Source: Phragmites australis (taxonomy: Eukaryota; Streptophyta; Magnoliopsida; Poales; Poaceae). Taken from it: a stretch of 64,000 bases of DNA. Below are positions 1 through 22,800 of this stretch, in pieces. The DNA lies in the NCBI RefSeq assembly GCF_958298935.1, contig NC_084923.1, positions 36,610,501 through 36,674,500 on the forward strand, written 5' to 3'. Under the pieces are notes generated by a model that worked only from the letters and a program-made list of their open reading frames with translations, made no database searches and had not been told where the DNA came from. The position numbers and the translations under genes are program-made. How positions within the stretch are numbered: position 1 is the first letter of the stretch; the number at the start of each line of letters is the position of its first letter.

Positions 1-23
1 AATGGATTCAGGCACATGAGCTA

Positions 24-11110
<11,087 letters not shown>

Positions 11111-11900
11111 TAGTGGGCCTAGCCGCTAAAGAGGAGGCCTATTTTATGCCAGGCCAGGTCAGGCCCAGGCCCATTCGGGTGCTGCAGGGAGCCTAATAAA
11201 TGTCGACCGGAGCCTAATAAAGATCGCTGGAGAGGAGATCCACGTGGACCGCGGTGACTATAGGTGCATGGGGAAAGTTATTTTTATTAGTATAAAACGA
11301 TCCAACAGACTATAATTAAAGTTAGTCATTGTCTTCTTCAATCTTAATTATTTGAAAACTTTAATTAATTTGAAAACCTGCAATTAATATACGCTATCAG
11401 TATTAAAAATATTGATACATTATTATTTCCTTTCATCTATAAGGATGTACTTTATCTTTTTGTTTTTTAATTATTTTTTCTCATGAATTTTTTTGTCTCC
11501 ATCAAAATATTATTGATTTTATGTGTATGGAACACGTGCGTGGTTTTTAGTAATCTTATGGATAATTAGTAACCATACACGTGTGTCACATATGTGCCTA
11601 TAGACCCCGCATTTGAAACCAAACTACAATATAAAAGTTTACGATCACCTATTACATTTGTACATAACTGAAATCAAATAACCTATATGACTGCATTTTG
11701 GGGTAAGATAACATATGTTTAGATGGTTTCAAAATATATGAAAGAGAAAAATAAACAGTATAATAGTCATGTAAAAATAATATGACAACTAATATCTAGT
11801 TCTGGACCATCTAATCCCTTATGCGTTTAACAAACGCACCAAGTGTTGGAAATGTAAAAATTTCAATCTGAGACGTTGGATTGTGTTCTAAAGGTTTTAT
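11111..11900. other. Intergenic, no feature recognised
   Basis: Mostly AT-rich sequence upstream of MSI1, ending at the LTR boundary of the gypsy element. I see no gene, tRNA or transposon terminus in it. Confidence 0.6.
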
Positions 11901-12449
11901 TGATGATTGGTGAATCGTCGATCTTACTGACTTGTAAAAGAGATGGTATGTTTCGAGTAGACGAATGAAAAAAATACACAGGATGGTTTTTATACAGGTT
12001 TAGACGACCCTTAGAATAATAGCCATGTGTCATATTTATCTTGTATTGATCTCTGAGACCGTTGTAAAATGGTGCATGGCTAGTCTAGATTGATCTATAC
12101 AAAAGGGTACAAAAGGGTTTTAGATGCTAATACAGATCTAATTGCAAAAGGCTTGGTGAATGCAAAGCTTCTGTAGGCTTGAATGGCGTGTAATGGCTTG
12201 TGTTGAATTGTCTCTATGTCTTGAATTGTCCTTCGTAGGGTCCCCAGGCTCCACATATATAAGGGTGTCGTACGGCCTCTGGAGTCATTCCTTCTCGTTT
12301 TTGAAGATAAACTTTCATGTTTACGAGATATCCTAGATACCTGTAGACGGATCTATGCATCTACGGATTTCTTTCCCAGAGATAAAGATATACCCCGAGA
12401 ATAATGAAAAACCCTAAAGTATCCGGATATGATAGTTCTATATTACTCA
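11901..12449 (-). repeat. 3' LTR of the Tat-type element
   Basis: It aligns with 29019-29548 over its length, sharing for example GAGACCGT, AAAGGCTTGGT, GGATTTCTTTCCC, GAGATATCCT and the GATTGGTGAA start. On the minus strand it begins TGAGTA, directly after a purine-rich GAGGCTTGATGG tract (12450-12465), and ends CATCA. Confidence 0.75.
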
Positions 12450-15023
12450 CCATCAAGCCTCTCATTAGTGCGTGAAATGAGGCTTCGATGGATCAAAGAC
12501 CTGGTCAGCAAAGATAAACATTTTATTCGATCGCGTCATCGAGTAGAACTTGGATTCCCGATTAGGAGGGCACGTCTAACCAGGTTCTCAGGGTCTTCAG
12601 ATCATCTATTCGGGAGTTTAAATGCCTACGAGTTCTCAAGCAAGTCCTCGATAAGGTATTTCGTCCGAGTAGGATTTCTTATTTGCCTGAGAAATATCGT
12701 CGCAACCTCATGAAAGGAAGGGGGAAACGACTTGTTTTTGGACAGGCTTGAAAGTTGGCCTGTCGTAGTGGAAATTTCAGGTAGTGGTGAGAACTTTAGC
12801 TAATGAGAGATAATGATGATGCTGGGAGAACGTATGTGGATGGCGGCGTGGTGCGCCGAGTTCCCTAAGTTACTACTCCACTGCTCATTCATGCGACATG
12901 CATTAAATGTGACGTGATGGAAAAGCAGAAGATCATGGCATCGAGTCCTAGCATGGTGTAAGCTGAAGAGCCGTTTTGAGAGTCATCACCCAATAAAGTG
13001 AGACAAGGAGGCCACACAATGTTTACCCTTCCATTGTCATTTACCTCCCGTCATCTCCTTGAGCCTCTCTTGTTTTCATCCGCCTCTAAAATCCTCAAAC
13101 CCTCCAACTACCACCTCTCCAGTGCCATGGGCCGCAAGAAGATCGAGAAGGTGGAAAGCTCTACCGCAGGCATGATGGCGATGATGATCCCATCCTAACT
13201 GGAATCCGATATCTCAGAGGAGGCGCTAGTTAAAGCGGAGCGTGACAAGGTCATCCCCTCATGCGCCCTAATCGCCTGCGCCCTGACGTTAGGGCAGACG
13301 ATTCCTAGTCTAGACACCACCTGGACTGTCGTCTTCCTCGATTTCTTCAATTACGGCTTTCGTATCCCTCCTTCCAGCTTTTTTTTCTTGAAGTTCTTAG
13401 TTTCTACGGCCTTGAACTCATCTACCTCAACCACAATTCCATTGTCATGCTCAGCGTCTTTGCACACCTGTGTGAGACCTTCATATACCTGTGCACATCC
13501 CTCGACCTCTTTAGGTACTTCTTTCTTCTAAAGGGGTTTCAAGGCAAGGTCCCTGGTGGCACTAGATTTCACCTCCAGGAGGAAAAAAGGGCAGACTACA
13601 TTAATTTCGCCACCATGAGTTCCTGGTTGGGGTGGAACAAAAGATGGTTTTACCGCCAACCAGCCACCAGAACTCCCCTAATGGGGCCTTGCTCTGCTGC
13701 CGAGGCTTACATGGACAAAAGAGCCGAAGGAGACCGTCCTCTGCTTGACTCTCATTGCTGAGATCTGGAACCAGAAGGAGCTGGGATTAATGGTGTACGA
13801 CATTGCCAGAGACTTCATCAAGCGACGCTTGAGTCCTCTAAGGTCAAGGATCTCCGACACTTGGCAGTTCGCAGCCAAGGAGTGTAACACCCTAAATTTC
13901 AATTTTTGCAATAGTTTAAAATTTTGCTAAAATTTTAAATATGAGTTGCAAATTTTGTTTTATAGAAAAAATTAATTTCTAAATTTAATTTTGCCATAGG
14001 TTATATATAAGTTTGATGCATTCATGCCGTCGTAGTTGCAATAGGTTTTTATGCATGCAAAAGGTTTGCAAAAGTTCACTAGTAGGTGCTCGTTTAAACC
14101 TCTTTTGAATTTGGTTCAAAATGTAAAAAGAAAAGCAATTTCAAAATTGTAAAAGCCTCTCAGACCGATTTTCCTTCTTCTGGCTCATCTCCCCCTCCCC
14201 CTTCCTCTCTCTCCAGGCGTGGGCCGCCTCCCTATCTCCCCGCGCGGGCCGGCCTGCCTGTGTAACACCCTGAGTATTAGCATATAAAAATATAGCAAAA
14301 TTCACTCCAAATTAAAACTTTTTCTAATTATTAAACCAGTATAAAATAAAGAAAATATATATTTGAATATGTATATATCTGTATGTGTGTATTCAAATAT
14401 ATTATTTGGCTAAGTATTCCAAAGATCACTGAATTCGTTTCAGAATTAATCCATGCAATAAATTGAGCATATGCATTTTTGGTTTGTTTGCTTTCATGGT
14501 TCTTTGCATGGCGATTCGAATAGATTGCTTCTCAATTTGAATATGTTCTAGTTCCTTTTGGCAATTTCCTAATCCAAACCAATCCAAAAAAATCGATCTT
14601 CCAATCCAGCTAAAATCTAAAATTCAATTATTCCATTGAATTATCCCCAAGTTACTTTGATCAACTCGAATTTGAATGTCTCTCAAATTCGAATATCAAT
14701 TTTTATTCTTTTCGGCTAAAATACAAATTGAATTCAATTCTCCTGAATTCAAACATCTCTCAAATCCCAAAGCTTCAAGTTTGAATCTTTTTACTAATTC
14801 AAATACCCATATTTGAATTAATGCCAAATTCATTTCAATCCAACTTCATATATTCCTTTCGAATCAACCACAAATCAAATCCAAATCCTAATTGAAATAA
14901 ACCTATTTGAATTTAATTCCAAATATTACAAGTTCAAATTTGATCAAATCATAGTCGATTTCGTATTCGAATGCAAATTCGAATATTTCGAGATGTATCC
15001 AGTTCTATCCAGATCAATCGCTT

Positions 15024-15109
15024 CAAATTCGAATACATTCATTCAATCGTCATATATCTCAATTCAAATTCAAATACATTCATTCAATCGTCATATATCT
15101 CAATTCAAA
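15024..15109. repeat. Tandem duplication, ~42-bp unit
   Basis: Two near-identical copies of a unit containing CATTCATTCAATCGTCATAT lie head to tail within the AATTCAAAT-rich part of the nested LTR. Confidence 0.85.
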
Positions 15110-18100
15110 TGCAATCAATTTGAATTATCGAATTGTCATACAATCTAGTTCAAATTTGAATATCATTATTCGAATTGTCTCACATTCCAATTACAATACC
15201 ATGCAATACAATTTGGTTTATCTGAAGCCATTTCAATTCAAATGATTCCTTTGAATCATTACACGTTTACAAATTCAAATACATTATTTGAATTCATCAT
15301 CAAGATGTTCTCTCTCTTATCTCTCACAGTCACATAGCACAAATCCAACTGCTCCTCTCTCTCATCTCTCTCTGGTCATCTCTCTGCGCCGCACTGACCA
15401 GACCAGCCGGCCACTCCTCGCCCATGCCCTACTCTCCTTCCTCTCTCGCTGGTCGCATTCACACCAGCCAGCACCATCCCCCTCTTTGATCTTTCTCACC
15501 GAGCAGGCAAAAGCCAACCTTGCTTCCTCCTCTCTTCTTTCATCTGCAAGACTCCATCCTCCGCACACATACAAGCATACACACAAGCACAAACGGCACC
15601 AGCGCCTCACAAACAAATGGCATCGGCTGCTCCCTTCGTAGCCGTGAGAGCCACACCGCCGATGGCACGCGCGTCGCCAACCTTCGACCACCGCACAGCT
15701 GGCCAGGGCACCATCCTCTACGTCACCGAGTCGCTGAACCGAGTTCCTCCATGGTGCCAGGCCACCGCCTGCAGCCGCGTCGCCTCTGTGCATGCTGTCG
15801 TTGTGCTGCCATCCCCGCAGAGTCGTCGCCGTAACTCGACCGCGCCATCACGCAGCAGCTCCGCGCCGTCATCGTTCATCCTCACGATGGGCACCTCCTC
15901 CCCTTTCTTCCCTCCTACCTCTGCTCGGCCATCGTCCTGCGCAGCCACCGTGCACGCCGCACCCCTGATCGTGTCGTGCCTCACCCTCCCTTCCGTCGTC
16001 GTGGGCTCCTACGTCGCGCACAACCATCCCGGCCCTTCCTCCGCACCGCGCGCCACGCTGTCCTGCGGATGCCGAGCTTTGCCGCAACCATCGTCTCTGC
16101 TCTGCGGGTGCGTGCGAAAATGCCCCCGTTTGTGAGCCTCCTCTCATCGAGCTCTCCCCGCCAGTCACCCCTTCGTCAGCTGCATCCTTTTTCCCTAGCC
16201 AGCCGCCACCACTTCTCTGGCCGATCTCGCTGCCAAGAGGCCCTCTCCCTCTCTAGCAAGCCCTCATCTCTCGGCGCCACCTCCCTCTCTGCTGGCTCCC
16301 CCGGCCACCGTGCTCAGCTAAAGAGACAGTTGCCACCGGTCATCTCTCCCTCCGGCCATCTCCGGCCACCGGCAGGATCTACTCCCCCCACCTTTGCTTT
16401 CCGACCTCCATCCCGGAGCCACCCCCCTCTCTGGTTCCCTCCTCTCTCCTGGTCACCCTCTCCCTCTTCCGCTGTGAATCACCCATGTGAATGGGAAAAA
16501 TCACCGGCCAGCCTTATCTTTTGCCCTTCTCCCCCTCACCGCCATGTGGGTCCCACTGGCAGGCCCCCAACCCATGGCCACGGTCCATGGTGGAACACCC
16601 ACTGCAAAGGCTCACCGGTCCACCAAAACCATGGACCAAGTCCACAAAGCCGATGCACCATGAACCCCCCTCACAAATCAGTAGACCGTGTTTGTGAAAC
16701 AGTGACATTTTCTAATTTCCAGGATTTCTATTCCGGCAAATCTTCTGACGTCGATAACTCCTCCGTTTCAACTCCGATTTTGACGATTCTTTCGCCGATA
16801 TTTCTCCAAAATCATAATCTATCTCTCCGCCAAATTCTTGTAATTTTTGGAGTTCGTTTATTTTCTCGCTCGGTATTTATTTCATATCATGGTGTTTAAC
16901 CTAGATTAGATTTAGTATTTTATTGAACTAATACGAGTTTAGATAATTCGATAACCATATTTAGGTTATAATCATATATTAGTTGCTTATGTTAATTAAT
17001 CTAGCTTAAGTGTAGGTTTAATCGTTATGTTAATTAAAGAATATTTTTTAGAATAAACTTAAGATTGCTTTTATTTTAATTGGAGTAGATTATTATTTCA
17101 TGCTTAGGCTATTGTTTAATCTTGGTTTAATTAAGGTAATAAGATTAACTAGTGTAGCGGTTAAATAAATAAATACCAGTCATTAGAATATGAAAGAATA
17201 TTTTAAATGTTAATAATTAATTAATTGAATAACCTTTTATAATTAATTAATTAGATTCAAAAGTAGATTAACCTAATTAATTAAGTAATTACATGCATGC
17301 TTTTATCATAGCTATAGTTTATAGCTTAATTAGAGTGACGATTAAGTAACGCTAGGTAATTAAGATTAATTACTAGATAACCAGGGATTAGTGCTATTGA
17401 TTAGAATATTAATCTGACACTTAAGCACATATAGTGTTTAAACACCTAGGATTATACTTACGTATATATGTATACATGCTCACGTACATATAGATGCAAA
17501 TATCACACATACGTTTAAGTCTGTACACGTGCACTCATCTACACGTAGAAACCCTAACTGTCGTCTTCCGGTAGTTAAGCTTATAAACGCTCACCTAGTC
17601 GTTAATAACTTGTTAGGCTTTTCTCTAAAGTTAATAAAATAACTAGGTTAACAACTTGACCTAGCTTCACTAGATTACCTCGCTAGTCTTGTGTATCAGT
17701 TTTCGCTTAGCTAAGTGTTGCCGATCGTTTTCCCGTTAGGGTTAGCTTCCATCGTTTTCCTCAGTCGTTCTTCTTCCCTTTGATTTTTCTTTGGTTTTAT
17801 TATGGTGCTCATTTTCTTAGTCGTTGTACGCTTTTTGTCGTTAATCTGCGTAGGCTCGAAGTCAAGGATATAAGCAAAACGCGAGGAAGGAACTGAAGGC
17901 GAGGCCCGATAATGAAAACCCAGGAAACTCGAATGACAAGACCAATCATGAATTAACATTCGTCAAGGAAAGTCCTATTTCCTTGATCATACTGAACCCA
18001 TAATTTTCAAATAATATACATGATCAACTAAAATCGAACTTATTATCGCATGTGATATGTATTGCGCCTTTTACAAACTACTTGCAATAGTTAATCCTAT

Positions 18101-18609
18101 CAAACACATGCCATATCTTGAATATTATCATCCAGAATACATATCAACCTAGGATTACCTGTCGTTATCTATATTAACATCGGATGCCACCACGATATCA
18201 AGCATGCTTAGGATTGAATACGTCTCCTCGGAGACGTCGCTTTTAAAACACCTCTCCTCAAAGATAAGATTTACTGTTGTCAATGATAACTCATATACCA
18301 TGAATCCTTGATGGTTGTGAATTCCTTGATGGTTGTGAAATACTTGATGTCTTGTGGGATATGGTGGGTACTGTGTAAAAATGGGTGAAAACTGTTTGGC
18401 GGGGGCAGGTGGAGTAGTACTCTGGATGAGGATGCTCCTGGGGGTTTGAGTCACCTCTGTGGTGTTCATTGCTGGAAGATACCTACTCTAGTCGCTTAAG
18501 GGCCGAGTCTTGTGCAGTCATGCTTAGCCACTCCCGTGCAACCATGTGTCCTAAATGGGCAGGACTTGACTTTTCTTTCATCAAACTGAGTTGGGCATAA
18601 TACTAGGAG

Positions 18610-19758
18610 GCTGAGAGCACGGTTCACCTTACCAACCGGAACTCGGTTACCGAGCTCCGGCGGTAACTGAAAATTCGCGGTTATCGCGGTAGCTGGTCAA
18701 AAATTCAAAAAAATTCGGACAAAATTCATTTGGCAAAATTTGAAATTTGGAAAAAAAAATCGCGATTTTAGCCGTTTTCCGAGCGGTTTTCTCGAATTTT
18801 CTGCATTGTCGGTAACCACTCAGTTTTCTCGGTAACCGCTCGGTTTTCTCGATTTATCGAGCGGTTTTCTCGATTTTCAGTGAAGTTCAACAAAAAACCC
18901 AAAAATTATCTCAATCTTGTAAAATCAATAACTAATTCATCTGAGCTTCAAATCAAGTGAAACAAATTTTGTTGGTTTCCTTGTAACATGATCTACATGA
19001 TAAAAGTATTTATACTCATAAAAAACTTCAAAATATTCTTTGAGATATTGTATTTGTTAAACCAAGTTAAATGCATAGTTTACTCTTTGCTAATCCAAAA
19101 ATTATGAAACTAATTTTGTTAGTCTTCTTACATGATCCTATGTCTTTTAAAAATACATGAACTCATGAATTAGTTATTGTAATATGCATGATTGTGTAAA
19201 TATGCTGCAACTAGATTAATTCATAACTGACCCATCACACCTAAAAAATTAGTGAAACCACTTTTATTAGTTTATTTATACTATGATTTACGTAGGAAAA
19301 ATAATAGTAGACATGAAAAAGTTAATTACAGTGTTGTTTCTTAACATATTCACTTTATGCTTGTGAACTTTGTAAAAATCATAGAGAAATTAATAAAACT
19401 CTAAATAAAGTGAAATTAATTTTAAAGATCCTCTTAAGATACGTTTTACACAAGAAAAATATCTGTTTGCATGTTAAAGGTTTCCTTAACTTGAGTTAAT
19501 AACTGAGCCGCACGCTTCAATTTTTTTCATTTTTTTCAAACTTCCTCCCAATAGAATATGATGCAAATGACATTATTTTTGAAAATGTTTTTCATAAGTT
19601 CTTAGAATTGTGTCTAGTGTTTTTTAAGATTTGTTTTGAATTTTTTATTTTTGTTATTTTTTCGAATTTTTTGAATTTAAATTCGGTTACCGTTCGGTTT
19701 CTGAAACCGAACCGGACCGAGAAGGTCGGTTATCGTGATTTTTGCTCGGTTACCATAA
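18610..19758. mobile_element. AT-rich insertion with CGGTTACCG-type termini, class uncertain
   Basis: A block of very AT-rich sequence is bounded on both sides by clusters of GGTTACCG / CGGTAACC words in both orientations (18625-18860 and 19680-19755). Such subterminal repeats recall Ac-like hAT elements. No clean terminal inverted repeat or target duplication was identified, and no transposase frame is present. Confidence 0.35.
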
Positions 19759-19838
19759 GTTCTTGAAACCGTCAGACAGAGGGACAGCAATGAGAGGCTA
19801 AGTGTCCATCTGTCCCTCTGTCTGACGGTTTCAAGAAC
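19759..19838. repeat. Perfect 29-bp inverted repeat, 22-base loop
   Basis: Arms 19759-19787 and 19810-19838 are exact reverse complements with no mismatch. The arm core is CCGTCAGACAGAGGGACAG. It lies at the right edge of the CGGTTACCG-flanked block. A transcript of either strand would fold into a strong hairpin. It could be the ends of a tiny foldback element. Confidence 0.9.
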
Positions 19839-22800
19839 CGGCCTAGGCTTAAAAAGGGAGCTAGCCTTCAGTGTATGGCCTCTGGGACTTGGGGTGTCTC
19901 GTAGAAAAGCCCGGCATGAAAGGTGTTTGGAGGGTCTCGGTATGATTTGCTCCTCCACTTGCAACGGTTGGAGTCTGAGCATATCGCGTGGGTAAAGTGT
20001 AAATCTATTTGAATAGCCGTGTCTACGGTCATGGACACACAAAGGTATGATCATGCTTGAATAGACTCAAGGTGCGTGTGTCTTGATGAGTGAGTGTGTG
20101 GATTAGATATCCATGTGATGAGGTTCCTAGCTCAATCCGCCAGAAGTTGTGTGGTACTAGAGGTACACTAGATGTGATAATAGGGACTGCGGAGTGGGGT
20201 GTAGCCCCTTTGAGGACCGAAAACCCCCAGATATAACTTGTTACCTTGGTTCTGGTTTTAAAACTATTTCGACAGCTTTGTTACCAGGTCACCTTCTAAT
20301 ACGTTGGGGACTTCAGATGATACTCAGTACCAACAGAAGATGCGTGCATTTGTTACTTTTAAAACTGTTTTCAAAGCTTCGTTACATTTATTTCAAAAGG
20401 TTAACAATGGAGAATATAACTGGATACTTGCATAAAACCTGTTTTACGCTCAAAACTATACCGTAAAGCCTTATCCTTGAAATATCCATTATGCATCTAT
20501 CAACCCCTTGAGGTAGTATAGTGCTTGTTGAGTACCTTCCGTACTTAGTCTTGTTGCTTTCATATTGTTGAGTTGGAGATCAACCTCAGCCCAGATAAAG
20601 TTGAAGAGAAGAAGTCTAAGGTCACGTCTGCACCTGAGTTGCCTGTGGCATTGGGTTGCGCCATTGTTTCACTCTGTTCCACTGTAGGCTCCTCTACCTG
20701 GCTGGTCTGTTGTGGATTCTTGTCTGCCAGATCATCTTTTACTCTTTTCAGGTAGTTATTTTACTTATTTGTATTCAAAGTATGTATTTGATATCATTCT
20801 GTTAAATTATGTACATATCAGCTACTTGATTCAGGGACTGATACATGAGGCAGAGGGGAACTCGGGTTCAGGGTCCTGACAGCCCAAGCCCGCCCGAGCT
20901 GGCCGCTGCCCTCGCGCCCGAGCCAGCCCCCTCCCTCCTGTGTCTCTCTGCCTCGTGGACCCTGCCCGAGCCGAGATGAGCCGTCATGCTGCGCACTTGC
21001 CCATCAGCTCCTCTTCTTCCTCCTCCCGCTCGAGCTCAATCCCCGCCTGCTGTCGCCACCCGTTCAAATCTGAGCCTCCCCGAGCCATTTCGCGTCAATT
21101 AAACGCCACTACCGCGATCTTCACCCCTCAATCAAGCACCCCGACCGTTTCCCCCCCCCCCTCCATTCCCCCTCTCTAATGCGTAATTTGCCGCATTTAT
21201 CTCCATCAAGGCCGCTGGCCAATCTCTTCGAATCCCAGCCGATGCACTTCCCCTCTCGCGCATATAAGCTGGCCTTTGTTCCCGTGGCGAGGTTCCACAC
21301 TAATTCAACCTGTTTCCCCCTCCTTTCTCGCTCGGTTTCACCCTCAGCGCCATCATCTTTTCTGTTGCTGGTGAGAGCTCCGCCGCCACCATAATTCTCC
21401 GTGGATGAGCCGTCTCTAACCCTTTCCTCCCCTCTATGGCTTTGCAGGGTCACCGGAGAAGCTCCTAGCTGCACCTCGACATCGTCTGACCCAAGGAACG
21501 CCACCCGCGTCGTGACCAAGCCCCACCATTTGCCTCTCTCCGTCGCTGGCCTCCCTCCGTCCTTCTCATCGACGAGAAGCCTCTGGTAATGCTCCCCTCA
21601 CCCTCCTCTTCATTTTGCGTGTCTCCCCATCAAAATCTGTGGCTGGACGCGCATTTTCGCGCGTCTCTGGTGATGGGTCGGCGACCTTGCCGCCATCGGC
21701 CGGCTGCTGTCTGTGTCCGCACCACCGGTCCAAGCCCCCTTCGCTCCCGACCGTCCGATCGAGATCCAACGACCGAGATCGCGTACCCCTTCACTATCTC
21801 ATAATCAGTCCACCGTGGACATGGACTGGCCCTTCAGGTCGTGGTCCCTGGGTCCATGGACCATTTTCATAGGCTTTTGAATTAAAAAATAATTCAGTTT
21901 TATTTATGACATCATAAATAAGATTTTTAGTATAACAACAAATCGGTTTATTCTCGGAAATCAAGTAAAATTTGCAGAAAAGCCCTTAGAACTTCAAAAG
22001 CTCATAACTTTTTGCTTTTAGTTTCGATTTGGGCGATTTTCACGCTCAAATGTTCATAGCGGCGTGTAGAATCTTTTTTATAGGGTTTTTTTACCTACTT
22101 TTGGTACTATTTGGTGTACTGTTATTAGTAGTTTCCCTTATGTGCTTTTCCGGTGTGTTGTTTAGGAGGTGATCAGTTCGGGAATCTGCGTGATCGAGCT
22201 TTTGAAGACTTCGAGCAATCTTCAGCTGAAGGAAAGTGTCTTTGAACATCTTGCTCCCGTTTTAGGATTCATGTGTAGCTATTTATTCCTTCATTGCATG
22301 CTTGTCTAAACTGGAATCACATGTTAGGGTTTACTAGCTTTTGTATAATTATTTCTTGTCGCCGTTGATGAGTCATGGTTAATGAAGGGTAGATATTCTA
22401 GTGCTGCCATAGTTGGGTAAATGTTAATCTTGACTAATATTTATGCAACAAGAATCGAGTACGGTAATCTTGTAGCAACATGGTATAGGGATCCTAACTG
22501 GATGGTTGGTTTATGGTGGTGCTGCACAACAGGTTTGTGGTTGTTCCTTTGTGGGATCCTAAGGACCAGTTCTTGAACATGTAACCAAGCTGAACCGCAA
22601 CCATCCACGGGGCCTATATGGGTACGGCCTGGCCAACTAATTAGCCACCCTCCGGTTCTGTGAGCACCATTGGACGGTTGAGTGGCATAAGAGAGGGCTT
22701 CTGTAGCGATGTAATCATCTGTTAGGGGTGAAACCTCGGTGGGTGCTTGCGGGTTAGTAGGAGCTTTGTAAAGGACTTGTAGTGATCTTCTAGCGCACAC

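Larger units (their letters stand above)
14261..20881. mobile_element. Nested long LTR-like unit inside the previous LTR
   Basis: It begins TGTAACACCCTGAGT and ends TCAGGGTCCTGACA, the terminal pattern of the same general group. The flanks GCCTG and GCCCA match at only three of five bases, so the target duplication is weak. Regions: AT-rich with many AATTCAAAT words (14280-15300), GC-rich leader-like (15330-16700), AT-rich (16850-17700), and a distinct insertion at about 18610-19838. Open frames of up to 307 codons in the GC-rich part show no recognised domain. Confidence 0.5.

Noticed and set aside
13370..13660. DNA transposase gene suggested by the Transposase_28-type domain
   Set aside because: In grasses this domain is carried as the antisense extra ORF of gypsy elements. 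The surrounding LTRs, primer-binding site and gag/protease confirm that context.
15976..16899. 307-codon plus-strand frame in the nested LTR
   Set aside because: Proline/serine/arginine-rich translation of a GC-rich, CT-rich leader-like region. Other frames are open as well, no domain is present and it lies inside an LTR.
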